Source: CAYGTK01 sp964352775
Lineage (GTDB): Bacteria > Bacteroidota > Bacteroidia > Chitinophagales > CAIOSU01
DNA: 7,783 bases
Direction: 5' to 3'
NCBI GenBank assembly: GCA_964352775.1
Contig: CAYGTK010000195.1
Span: 1-7,783 of the forward strand
The notes beneath the pieces are model-generated. The model saw only the letters and a list, made by a program, of their open reading frames with translations. It ran no database searches and had not been told where the DNA came from. Shown here piece by piece: positions 1 through 6,671 of this stretch (position 1 is the stretch's first letter; each line of letters starts with the position of its first letter). Made by a program: the position numbers and the translations under genes.

Positions 1-95
1 GTTCCATATTTAGTGATGTGTAGTTTGAAATATCGCTTCTCAGAGCCAGAAAGGCTTTTTATTAATTCCCAGAGTTCTTTATCACCCGTTTTCAT
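1..95 (-). CDS. Partial conserved hypothetical protein, N-terminal 31 residues only
   Basis: The minus strand opens with ATG at 93-95 and stays open to the window edge, so only the first 31 residues are visible. They read MKTGDKELWELIKSLSGSEK followed by RYFKLHITKYG. A short acidic/amphipathic start followed by L-I-K-S-L-(S/T)-x-(S/A)-E-K-R-Y-F-K is a beginning I recall from a group of long helical, uncharacterised Bacteroidota proteins; this is memory, not a search. An in-frame TGA lies 13 codons upstream with no other ATG between, which supports this start. There is no signal peptide, so the product is probably cytoplasmic. It is transcribed divergently from the T9SS-sorted protein gene. 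Function is not known, and most of the gene lies outside the window. Confidence 0.6.
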   Translation of the reverse strand, partial: MKTGDKELWELIKSLSGSEKRYFKLHITKYG

Positions 96-296
96 GTAGT
101 TAAGATAGGTTTTACTCCAGTTAAATTCAATTCAGAAAATTCATTTTACACAGTAAACATATTTAATATAGAGGCTTAAGTCTTTAAAATAAATTTTAGG
201 AGTTTCATTTTAAAAAATACTTGTGTTGTCATTTATTAAGGGAGTGGGCACATTCGGGTTGTAATTCAATCATTCCGATCAAAAAAAATTACAACG
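96..296. other. AT-rich divergent intergenic region
   Basis: This stretch separates two divergent genes and should hold both promoters. No gene was found in it. On the plus strand a weak promoter candidate is TACTTGTG at 218-225 (one mismatch to the Bacteroidota -7 consensus TAnnTTTG), with TTTT at 194-197 twenty bases upstream. A 6-base inverted repeat TAAAAT-AA-ATTTTA lies at 185-198. The eight-A run at 281-288, just before the ATG at 297, fits the A-rich translation-start context usual in this phylum. None of these is strong enough for a separate call. Confidence 0.4.
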
Positions 297-2267
297 ATGA
301 AAAATTTATGTACAACACTGTTGCTGATGGCTATAGTAGTCAGCAATATAATAGCGCAGGGTAACCTCGTCTTTTTTGAAGACCTTCAGCAGGGCACACC
401 AAGCTGGATAATTATTGACTCTTCTAACGCTACTCCAGTAGATACTAGCTTTTCTAGAGGCTGGAAAAGACAGTTGCGCCCAGGTTCTGCTACTGACTAT
501 TGTGCTGCTAGCACCTCTTATTTTCAGCCTACTGCCACGGCCGATGTGTGGATGATATTCGGCCCAATTGCTGTAGAAACGCAAGTCGAGCTGTTTTGGG
601 ATGCCAAGGCCAATATCCGAAGCTTTCCCGATGGCTACGAGGTGTATGTAGCTACAGCGCCAACCATTGCCGATATGCTAGCCGCTGGGCCAATTTACAA
701 AGAACCAACTGCTACCGACCATTGGGCAACTCGCTCTATCAAGATCACCAACCCCGATCTAGAGAATACAGACATCTACTTGGGCTTTCGAAATAACTCG
801 CGAGACGAAGATGTACTGCTGGTAGATAATATTGCCCTGTATGACACAACAGAATTAATGGCCGACTTGCAGATATTGGAAGACTCTACCATTGGCCGAT
901 TTGAGCGCTCTATAGCCTATGGGCACGGCATGGCTTCTTGTGCGGGAACTGTTATTCGCAACAGCGGAAGTGCAGCAACAGATGGTAAGCTTACTATTGA
1001 AGTGAAAGACAATAATGGGCTAGCTATTCTAGTAAAAGAAGTAGACATACCTTTTCTACAGCCTGGCGAAACCTTCCGCACACCCAAATTTACCTTTAGC
1101 CCTACAGATACTAATACCTACACCACCACTTACCGCCTAAGTGCTGACGATAGAGCTTCTAATAATGGACAAGAGAAGAAGCTAGTAGTGAATAATACTT
1201 ACACGGGCTTTGATCTAAGTAATAGGGTAGAACCCCTTCGTTTAGACCCTGCAGTTATTGCCAAGGTGGGTGTGGTTTTTCCTTTTAACCGACCAGATAC
1301 GGTATCATCCATACGGGTGTACATTGATAATAGTGCTAACACTATGAGCAACGTATTCCTTAACGGCGGGGTTTATGAGCCCAATGCCAACGGCACATAC
1401 AACGATAATGCCCGAATTGCAGGGACGGATACTGTGCGTATTGATCCTGACTTTGTGGGTTTTTTAAACCTTCCCATTTTAGGTGTTGGTCTTCCTGTAG
1501 ATAATACCGACGAATATTTATTTGCCGTAGAAAAGCCGCAGTTCATTTTCTTAGAGCTTGGTCGCTCTGATAACAATCCGCTATCTACCGACCGCAACTT
1601 TATGTTAGAAGAGGTAAACCCAGGGGGAATATTTTCTTCAGGAGAATCACAAAGTGCAGATGGCAATTTTGCTATTGAGATAGTTACCAAAGAGCGCTGC
1701 CAGCTAGAGGTAGAGGTCACCTTCGTTCAACCGCAGCTATTCCAATTTGAAGATGGCAGGGCTGACAGTATGGTTGATGGCAGCATACAGTTTGATGTGG
1801 TAACAGGAACTGCACCCTTTACCAACATAGAATATGATGGAAATACGGCAGCAAAAGATGGTGCATCATTCGCCGTTGGCACACCAATTGGATTATCAGG
1901 AACTCCGCCCAATACTGGTTTTTCGGAAGAGCGTAATTACCAGATAACTGATGCACAGGGTTGTGTTTTCAACTATAGTATTTCACTAGATGCCCAGGTG
2001 ATAATTGTAGAGGGAAGCGTAGGTTTATCGCCACAGCGCATCTTGAACATAAGTGTATGGCCTAACCCCACTAGCGATGGATTATCTATAGCTAGTGAGG
2101 GCAAGGCCTATGAAGTAACACTAGCTAACCTGGCTGGGCAAATAGTGGCCCATGAACACTTAAATGCAAAGGAGAGCTTGCAGGTAAGTCATTTACAGAA
2201 AGGCATGTATTTGGGTAGAGTAGCCATAGGTGCAAAGCACTATCAATTCCAATTCTTGAAGCAGTAA
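297..2267 (+). CDS. Secreted T9SS type A sorting domain protein with choice-of-anchor J-like N-terminal domain
   Basis: This is a 656-residue exported, probably cell-surface or extracellular protein. Residues 1-20 form a Sec signal peptide (charged start, LLLMAIVV core, likely cut after NIIA). Residues 25-184 resemble a choice-of-anchor J beta-sandwich (VFFEDLQQG start, SWIIID, WMIFGPI, GYEVYV, closing LLVDNIALYD). Residues about 208-305 look like an Ig/CARDB-type fold (GTVIRNSGS, LQPGETF). A further beta-rich region extends to about 467. Residues about 468-568 look like a degenerate SprB-type repeat (DGSIQFDVVTGTAPF, ITDAQGC). The last 71 residues carry the type A sorting signal: WPNPTSDG at 588-595, LANLAGQIV, then LQKGMYLGRV and a basic tail. 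By family knowledge that domain directs export through the type IX system and is then removed. No catalytic domain is visible, so adhesion or matrix binding is only a guess. An A-rich leader precedes the ATG, and a terminator follows at 2303-2328. Confidence 0.9.
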   Translation: MKNLCTTLLLMAIVVSNIIAQGNLVFFEDLQQGTPSWIIIDSSNATPVDTSFSRGWKRQLRPGSATDYCAASTSYFQPTATADVWMIFGPIAVETQVELFWDAKANIRSFPDGYEVYVATAPTIADMLAAGPIYKEPTATDHWATRSIKITNPDLENTDIYLGFRNNSRDEDVLLVDNIALYDTTELMADLQILEDSTIGRFERSIAYGHGMASCAGTVIRNSGSAATDGKLTIEVKDNNGLAILVKEVDIPFLQPGETFRTPKFTFSPTDTNTYTTTYRLSADDRASNNGQEKKLVVNNTYTGFDLSNRVEPLRLDPAVIAKVGVVFPFNRPDTVSSIRVYIDNSANTMSNVFLNGGVYEPNANGTYNDNARIAGTDTVRIDPDFVGFLNLPILGVGLPVDNTDEYLFAVEKPQFIFLELGRSDNNPLSTDRNFMLEEVNPGGIFSSGESQSADGNFAIEIVTKERCQLEVEVTFVQPQLFQFEDGRADSMVDGSIQFDVVTGTAPFTNIEYDGNTAAKDGASFAVGTPIGLSGTPPNTGFSEERNYQITDAQGCVFNYSISLDAQVIIVEGSVGLSPQRILNISVWPNPTSDGLSIASEGKAYEVTLANLAGQIVAHEHLNAKESLQVSHLQKGMYLGRVAIGAKHYQFQFLKQ

Positions 2268-2302
2268 AATATATCGTTTGCCTATAGGCATTTGATCGGA
2301 AG

Positions 2303-2328
2303 CCCTTTGCTATTTAGCAAGGGGTTTT
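2303..2328 (+). terminator. Rho-independent terminator of the T9SS-sorted protein gene
   Basis: An 8-base-pair stem (2303-2310 CCCTTTGC with 2317-2324 GCAAGGGG, one G-T pair) encloses a six-base loop and is followed directly by TTTT. It begins 36 bases after the stop codon at 2267 and is oriented for plus-strand transcription. A separate perfect 12-base palindrome, TGCCTATAGGCA (2279-2290), sits just upstream and has no T run. Confidence 0.75.
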
Positions 2329-2342
2329 CAATAGGTAGGCAT

Positions 2343-2375
2343 AAAAAAAGCCCTTCTGAATTTCAGAAGGGCTTT
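2343..2375 (-). terminator. Rho-independent terminator of the 173-residue protein gene
   Basis: A perfect 12-base-pair stem (2347-2358 AAAGCCCTTCTG with 2364-2375 CAGAAGGGCTTT) has a five-base loop. On the minus strand it is followed by a run of Ts (A run 2343-2349 on the plus strand). It lies 20 bases beyond the stop codon at 2395. The plus-strand side lacks a clean T run, so its main direction is minus, although such a strong stem may also stop leftover transcription from the left. Confidence 0.85.
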
Positions 2376-2394
2376 CTATATAAGTAGCTACTAC

Positions 2395-2916
2395 TTAGTA
2401 AGTGTAAGCTATACCTTTTTTCAAACCTTGGCTACCATAAGAGCTACCAACACCACGTGCTGCATCCTTATCGGCAGTAAGGTAAACGAACGGAGCATTC
2501 ATTTCAGCTGCCGCCATCAATAGTTTTTTCATAGAGCGCTTATCAGCACCTGCTGCTGAAACTGAGCCAGAGAAGAAACCAGAAGTTTTTCCTTTTACTT
2601 CTCCCACCTTTTTTAAACCAACAACCATTGTTTTATCGAAAACAAGCTCTACTTTTTCCCAGTCTTCTTTACCTCTAATAACTATTTTGTCCGTAATCTC
2701 TTGAACACGTCCGCTACCGAATATGATCTTGTTTACTATCAATTTAGAAATGGTTTGTTCAGCGTTTTCACCAGTATATTTAAATACTATAAGAAACTCC
2801 TCTACACGTACAACTTCGCCGTTGGCTTCGGTACCGCTGTGAAATATAATTTGGTCTTCTGCGAAAGCAGTGATAGATAGCAATGCTAGGATGCTTGCGA
2901 TAAATAAGTGTTTCAT
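2395..2916 (-). CDS. Exported hypothetical protein, 173 residues
   Basis: Residues 1-19 are a classic Sec signal peptide ending in TAFA, with cleavage before E20. There is no lipobox cysteine, so the product is probably periplasmic. Residues 21-80 (DQIIFHSGTE, GEVVRVEEFLIVFKY, ISKLIVNKIIFGSG) match a pattern I know from many small exported Bacteroidota proteins, 'D-x-I-x-x-x-x-G-x-x-x-x-G-x-V ... I-x-x-I-x-F-x-x-G', thought to be a beta-barrel-like domain of unknown role. Residues 125-150 (KRSMKKLLMAAAEMNAPFVY) look like a helix followed by a strand. The tail is rich in glycine and serine. The ATG at 2914-2916 is preceded by the A-rich ACTAAAAAAACA and a candidate -7 box, supporting this start. 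It is a single-gene unit converging with the T9SS-sorted protein gene. I cannot assign a function. Confidence 0.85.
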   Translation of the reverse strand: MKHLFIASILALLSITAFAEDQIIFHSGTEANGEVVRVEEFLIVFKYTGENAEQTISKLIVNKIIFGSGRVQEITDKIVIRGKEDWEKVELVFDKTMVVGLKKVGEVKGKTSGFFSGSVSAAGADKRSMKKLLMAAAEMNAPFVYLTADKDAARGVGSSYGSQGLKKGIAYTY

Positions 2917-2947
2917 TGTTTTTTTAGTTAAATGAAGAATTGAGTTA

Positions 2948-2955
2948 CAAATTTA
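2948..2955 (-). promoter_or_regulatory. Candidate -7 promoter box for the 173-residue protein gene
   Basis: On the minus strand this reads TAAATTTG, an exact match to the Bacteroidota sigma-ABfr -7 consensus TAnnTTTG. It ends 31 bases before the ATG, which allows a leader of about 25 bases. I did not find a convincing -33 TTTG at the usual 19-21 base spacing, so the call rests on the -7 match and its position. Confidence 0.45.
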
Positions 2956-3089
2956 TGTAATTACTTTCAGAAATGCTTGCCTATTGCGCGCTGGGTAACA
3001 TTTATTACGAACTGGTGTTTTCAAACTTCATGCCAGATCGGTAACTTATTCTTAAGGATGAGTTGAGTAATACGGCAGGCCGAATTTTG

Positions 3090-3097
3090 TAAATTTG
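3090..3097 (+). promoter_or_regulatory. Candidate -7 promoter box for icmF
   Basis: This is TAAATTTG on the plus strand, again an exact TAnnTTTG match, ending 16 bases before the icmF ATG. It would give a very short leader of about 10 bases. The nearest TTG upstream (3063-3065) is 24 bases away, longer than the usual spacing, so the -33 element is unsupported. The same octamer stands before the divergent gene at 2948-2955. Confidence 0.4.
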
Positions 3098-3113
3098 TGT
3101 ACAAGCCTTTAAT

Positions 3114-4513
3114 ATGCAAGCAGTAGCCCCTTATACCCCGAAAAATAAAGTCCGCATTGTAACGGCAGCCTCTTTGTTCGATGGGCACGATGCTGCTATC
3201 AATATCATGCGCCGTATTATTCAAGCCACGGGTGTGGAAGTGATACACCTAGGGCACGATAGAAGTGTGGAAGAAGTGGTGAACACCGCCATACAAGAAG
3301 ATGCCCAAGCCATTGCTATGACCAGCTACCAAGGTGGGCACGTGGAGTATTTTAAGTACATGCACGACTTGCTGAAAGAGAAAGGCGCAGGCCACATTAA
3401 GCTGTTTGGTGGCGGTGGTGGTGTTATTCTACCTACCGAGATAGAGGAGCTGATGGACTACGGTATCACCCGCATATACTCGCCCGATGATGGTAGGGAA
3501 ATGGGCTTGCAGGGAATGATTAATCACTTGGTAGAAACCAGCGACTACCCCACAGGGGCTAGCGTAAATGGTCAGGTGAAAGAACTATCAGTAGATAACC
3601 CAGGCATAGTAGCAAAAGTAATTTCTACTGCAGAAAATAACCCCGAAGCCTTTGCAAAACAGGCCGACCATATCCATAAACTGGCAGCTACATCTAAGGC
3701 TCCAGTATTAGGCATAACGGGTACAGGTGGTGCAGGTAAATCTTCTTTAGTAGATGAATTGGTTCGCCGTTTCTTAATAGATTTTGAGGATAAGCGCATG
3801 GCTATCGTTTCGGTAGATCCATCGAAACGTAAAACAGGTGGTGCACTTTTGGGCGACCGCATCCGTATGAATGCCATTAAGCATCCACGTATTTATATGC
3901 GTTCGCTAGCTACCCGTCAGAGTAATTTGGCCATGAGTGCACACGTGGCCGAGGCCGTACAGATATTAAAAGCAGCAGGCTACGACCTTATTGTACTAGA
4001 AACTTCAGGTATAGGCCAAAGCGATACCGAGATAGTAGACCACAGCGATGTGAGCCTATATGTAATGACTCCAGAATATGGCGCAGCTACCCAGTTAGAG
4101 AAGATCGACATGCTGGATTATGCCGACCTGATAGCTGTAAACAAGTTCGATAAACGCGGTGCATTAGATGCTCTTCGCGATGTGAAGAAACAGTTTAAAC
4201 GCAACCACCAGTTGTGGGAGGCTAAGGACGAAGACCTGCCCGTATTTGGCACCATGGCCTCACAGTTTAACGACCCTGGCATGAACCGCCTGTACAAAGC
4301 CGTGATGGATACCATTGTAGCTAAAACCGATAGCGAGCTGAAAAGCGACTTCCTCATCACCGATGAGATGAGTGAGAAGATATTCATCATTCCGCCCAAG
4401 CGAACTCGTTATTTATCAGAAATTGCGGAAAGCAACCGCAGTTACGATGAGTGGGCAACCGCCCAAAGCGATGTAGCACAACGCCTATACGCCCTACAGC
4501 AAAGCATGGAAAC
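3114..4513 (+). CDS. icmF: Fused acyl-CoA mutase IcmF, N-terminal part: B12-binding and G-protein chaperone domains (cut by assembly gap)
   Basis: This is the first 464 codons, plus the start of the overlap, of a fused adenosylcobalamin-dependent acyl-CoA mutase. Residues 12-140 are the B12-binding domain: D23-G-H25 in LFDGHDAAIN, where His25 is the expected lower axial cobalt ligand, then S71 and the glycine run 99-103. Residues about 195-400 are the MeaB/MeaI-like GTPase that loads cofactor and protects the mutase: Walker A GTGGAGKS (203-210), VDPSKRKTGGALLGDRIRMN in the switch region, ETSGIGQSD (296-304), and the guanine-specificity motif NKFD (343-346). Residues 400-464 are the helical linker. 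The ATG at 3114 fits the family start; the next Met is at residue 32, past the cobalt ligand. The frame read through the Ns ends in a spurious arginine-rich tail. The true continuation is the CDS starting at 4525. Confidence 0.93.
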
Positions 4514-4523
4514 NNNNNNNNNN
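4514..4523. other. Assembly gap (10 Ns) inside icmF
   Basis: The run of ten Ns is flanked by identical 9-mers, catggaaac, at 4505-4513 and 4524-4532. Merging the two copies and deleting the Ns removes 19 bases and puts the upstream and downstream icmF frames in register (QQS-MET-VQN). The Ns therefore probably mark an unmerged overlap between contigs rather than missing sequence. Confidence 0.9.
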
Positions 4524-4524
4524 C

Positions 4525-6513
4525 ATGGAAACCGTGCAGAACACCACCGTAGACGATAAAGACCGCCTGCTAAAACAACTGCAAGAAACCTACAACCAAG
4601 TAGCCCTAGACCTAGACCCTCGCAACCAATTATTGCTAGACGAATGGGCCGAGAAGTTTGATAAATACCGCCAACCTGTTTTCAAATTCCAAGTACGGAA
4701 TAAGGAAATAGCCATTGAAACGCACAGCGAAAGCTTAAGCCACTTGCAGATACCCAAAGTGGCGCTACCTAAGTTTAAAGCGTGGGGAGACTTGCTGCAA
4801 TGGAACCTACAAGAGAACGTACCAGGTGAATTTCCCTACACGGCGGGCATCTACCCATTTAAGCGACAAGGCGAAGACCCTACCCGTATGTTTGCGGGTG
4901 AAGGTGGACCTGAACGGACCAACAAACGCTTCCACTACGTAAGTCTTGGGCTTCCTGCTAAGCGATTAAGCACCGCATTCGATTCGGTTACGCTGTATGG
5001 GCACGACCCCGATTATCGCCCCGATATTTATGGTAAAGTAGGTAACTCGGGTGTATCAGTATGTTGTTTAGATGATGCCAAAAAACTATACTCTGGTTTC
5101 AACTTGGCCGACCCTACCACCTCGGTAAGTATGACCATTAATGGCCCTGCACCGATGCTACTGGGTTTCTTTATGAATGCCGCTATTGACCAACAATGCG
5201 AGTTGTACATTAAAGAGCATGGCCTAGAGGCAGAAGTAGAAGCAAAAATAGCCGCTATCTACAAAGCCAAAGGCACCCTACGCCCTAGCTACAATGGCAG
5301 CCTACCTGAAGGAAACGATGGCCTAGGCCTAATGCTACTAGGCGTTACGGGCGACCAAGTACTACCTGCCGATGTATACCAAGGCATAAAAGAACACACC
5401 CTTACCCAAGTACGCGGTACGGTGCAAGCCGATATTTTAAAAGAAGACCAAGCACAGAACACCTGCATTTTCAGTACCGAATTTGCCTTGCGATTAATGG
5501 GCGATGTGCAGCAATATTTCATTGATAAAAAGGTGCGTAATTTCTACTCGGTATCCATATCGGGCTATCACATTGCTGAGGCAGGGGCCAACCCGATAAC
5601 CCAACTGGCCTTTACGCTGGCCAACGGTTTTACCTATGTAGAATACTACCTCAGTCGCGGGATGGACATTAATGAGTTCGGGCCCAACCTATCGTTTTTT
5701 TTCAGTAATGGTATAGATCCTGAATATGCCGTTATCGGTCGCGTAGCGCGCCGCTTGTGGGCCAAGGCCATGAAGAACAAGTACGGTGCCAATGCCCGTG
5801 CGCAGATGATGAAATACCACATACAAACCAGTGGGCGATCGCTGCATGCACAAGAGATAGGGTTTAACGACATCCGCACCACGCTACAGGCCCTGTATGC
5901 CATTTACGACAACTGCAACTCGCTGCATACCAATGCCTACGATGAGGCCATTACCACGCCAACAGAGGAGTCTGTGCGCCGTGCTATGGCCATACAGCTG
6001 ATAATTAATAAAGAACTGGGCCTTGCCAAAAACGAAAACCCCCTACAAGGCAGCTTCATAATTGAAGAACTGACCGACCTGGTAGAAGAAGCCGTACTGA
6101 CCGAATTTGACCGCATAACCGAACGTGGCGGTGTACTAGGCGCTATGGAAACCATGTACCAACGCGGCCAGATACAAGAAGAAAGCCTTTACTACGAAAC
6201 CCTAAAACACACGGGCGAATACCCCATTGTAGGCGTAAACACCTTCCTAAGTAAAGAAGGCTCGCCCACCATAATACCAAGCGAAGTAATACGGGCTACC
6301 GAAGAGGAGAAGGAATACCAAATAAACACCCTAAAGGCCCTACACGGCACCCATGCCGACATTGCAGCCACCCAACTCCGCGCCGTACAGCAAGCCGCCA
6401 TCCAAAACGACAACCTCTTCGCCCACCTCATGGAAGCCACCAAATACTGCTCCCTAGGGCAGATAACCCATGCCTTATTTGAGGTTGGTGGGCAGTATAG
6501 GAGGAATATGTAG
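4525..6513 (+). CDS. icmF: Fused acyl-CoA mutase IcmF, C-terminal part: mutase catalytic barrel
   Basis: These 662 codons complete the fused mutase; added to 464 upstream residues the protein is 1126 residues, normal for IcmF (roughly 1,090-1,130). By family knowledge IcmF interconverts isobutyryl-CoA and n-butyryl-CoA by radical chemistry. The TIM-barrel mutase domain starts near residue 100 of this segment (FPYTAGIYPFKR, RMFAGEGGPERT). Also visible are SMTINGPAP (202-210), the IcmF-specific insertion 222-295 (PEGNDGLGLMLLGVTGDQV), TVQADILKEDQAQNT (299-313) and SISGYHIAEAGA (344-355), with Tyr348 and His349 matching catalytic Tyr243 and His244 of methylmalonyl-CoA mutase. Gln311 (775 in the joined protein) stands where methylmalonyl-CoA mutase has carboxylate-binding Arg207, which favours an uncharged acyl group. 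There is no C-terminal B12 domain, as expected because it is N-terminal here. The ATG at 4525 is an internal Met, not a true start. The end GGQYRRNM is typical and complete. Confidence 0.93.
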   Translation: METVQNTTVDDKDRLLKQLQETYNQVALDLDPRNQLLLDEWAEKFDKYRQPVFKFQVRNKEIAIETHSESLSHLQIPKVALPKFKAWGDLLQWNLQENVPGEFPYTAGIYPFKRQGEDPTRMFAGEGGPERTNKRFHYVSLGLPAKRLSTAFDSVTLYGHDPDYRPDIYGKVGNSGVSVCCLDDAKKLYSGFNLADPTTSVSMTINGPAPMLLGFFMNAAIDQQCELYIKEHGLEAEVEAKIAAIYKAKGTLRPSYNGSLPEGNDGLGLMLLGVTGDQVLPADVYQGIKEHTLTQVRGTVQADILKEDQAQNTCIFSTEFALRLMGDVQQYFIDKKVRNFYSVSISGYHIAEAGANPITQLAFTLANGFTYVEYYLSRGMDINEFGPNLSFFFSNGIDPEYAVIGRVARRLWAKAMKNKYGANARAQMMKYHIQTSGRSLHAQEIGFNDIRTTLQALYAIYDNCNSLHTNAYDEAITTPTEESVRRAMAIQLIINKELGLAKNENPLQGSFIIEELTDLVEEAVLTEFDRITERGGVLGAMETMYQRGQIQEESLYYETLKHTGEYPIVGVNTFLSKEGSPTIIPSEVIRATEEEKEYQINTLKALHGTHADIAATQLRAVQQAAIQNDNLFAHLMEATKYCSLGQITHALFEVGGQYRRNM

Positions 6514-6523
6514 GAGGTTAGAA

Positions 6524-6583
6524 CCTAGACACAAGAGCCAAGAAACAAGACTGGTTTTTACTGTCAACTGCGACTGTTGACTG
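6524..6583. repeat. Degenerate 7-base-period tandem tract
   Basis: Two adjoining repetitive blocks follow the icmF stop. Positions 6524-6551 read as four 7-base units: cctagac, acaagag, ccaagaa, acaagac. Positions 6560-6583 contain ACTG four times with steps of 7, 6 and 7 bases. Within the second block GTCAAC (6563-6568) and GTTGAC (6576-6581) form a perfect 6-base inverted repeat around a 7-base loop. No reading frame uses this stretch. I recall similar strings in intergenic regions of other Bacteroidota, but could not search. Confidence 0.55.
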
Positions 6584-6587
6584 AACA

Positions 6588-6664
6588 GGGCGTGCCCCTA
6601 ACGGGTCGTGCTATCCGCTATACTCCTCGCTATCGCTGTGGGGTACCGCTGCTATCCCTCACGC
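6588..6664. repeat. Candidate Bacteroidota intergenic repeat element with complementary ends
   Basis: This 77-base element is visibly richer in G and C than the sequence to its right. Its ends are complementary: GCGTG (6590-6594) with CACGC (6660-6664), and further in GGG (6603-6605) with CCC (6656-6658, adjustable by a base). An inner stem pairs TACTCC (6621-6626) with GGGGTA (6640-6645) around a 13-base loop. TGCTATCC occurs twice as a direct repeat (6609-6616, 6650-6657). The general plan, 'GGGCGTGCCCC...GGGTCG-GCTATCCGCT ... CCGCT-CTATCCCTCACGC', is one I recall as a frequent unnamed intergenic element in this phylum. It may fold in RNA and could also shield icmF from the convergent operon. 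Confidence 0.55.
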
Positions 6665-6671
6665 TTTTGGG

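Noticed and set aside
1373..1912. Minus-strand reading frames inside the T9SS-sorted protein gene
   Set aside because: They are serine/proline-rich shadow frames opposite a clear secreted protein gene.
2279..2290. TGCCTATAGGCA palindrome as a terminator
   Set aside because: It has no loop and no T run, and a proper terminator follows 13 bases later.
3021..3248. 75-residue minus-strand reading frame over the icmF start
   Set aside because: It is antisense to the B12-binding domain and has no recognisable features.
4525..4527. ATG as the true start of a separate large-subunit mutase gene
   Set aside because: The same METxx start appears at 4506 before the gap, the protein has no B12 domain of its own, and joining the copies gives a normal fused IcmF.
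4524..4559. Arginine/histidine-rich C-terminal tail of the first icmF half
   Set aside because: It comes from reading through the Ns in the wrong frame and overlaps the real mutase frame.
6515..6526. AGGTT-AG-AACCT inverted repeat after the icmF stop as a terminator
   Set aside because: The loop is only two bases and no T run follows.
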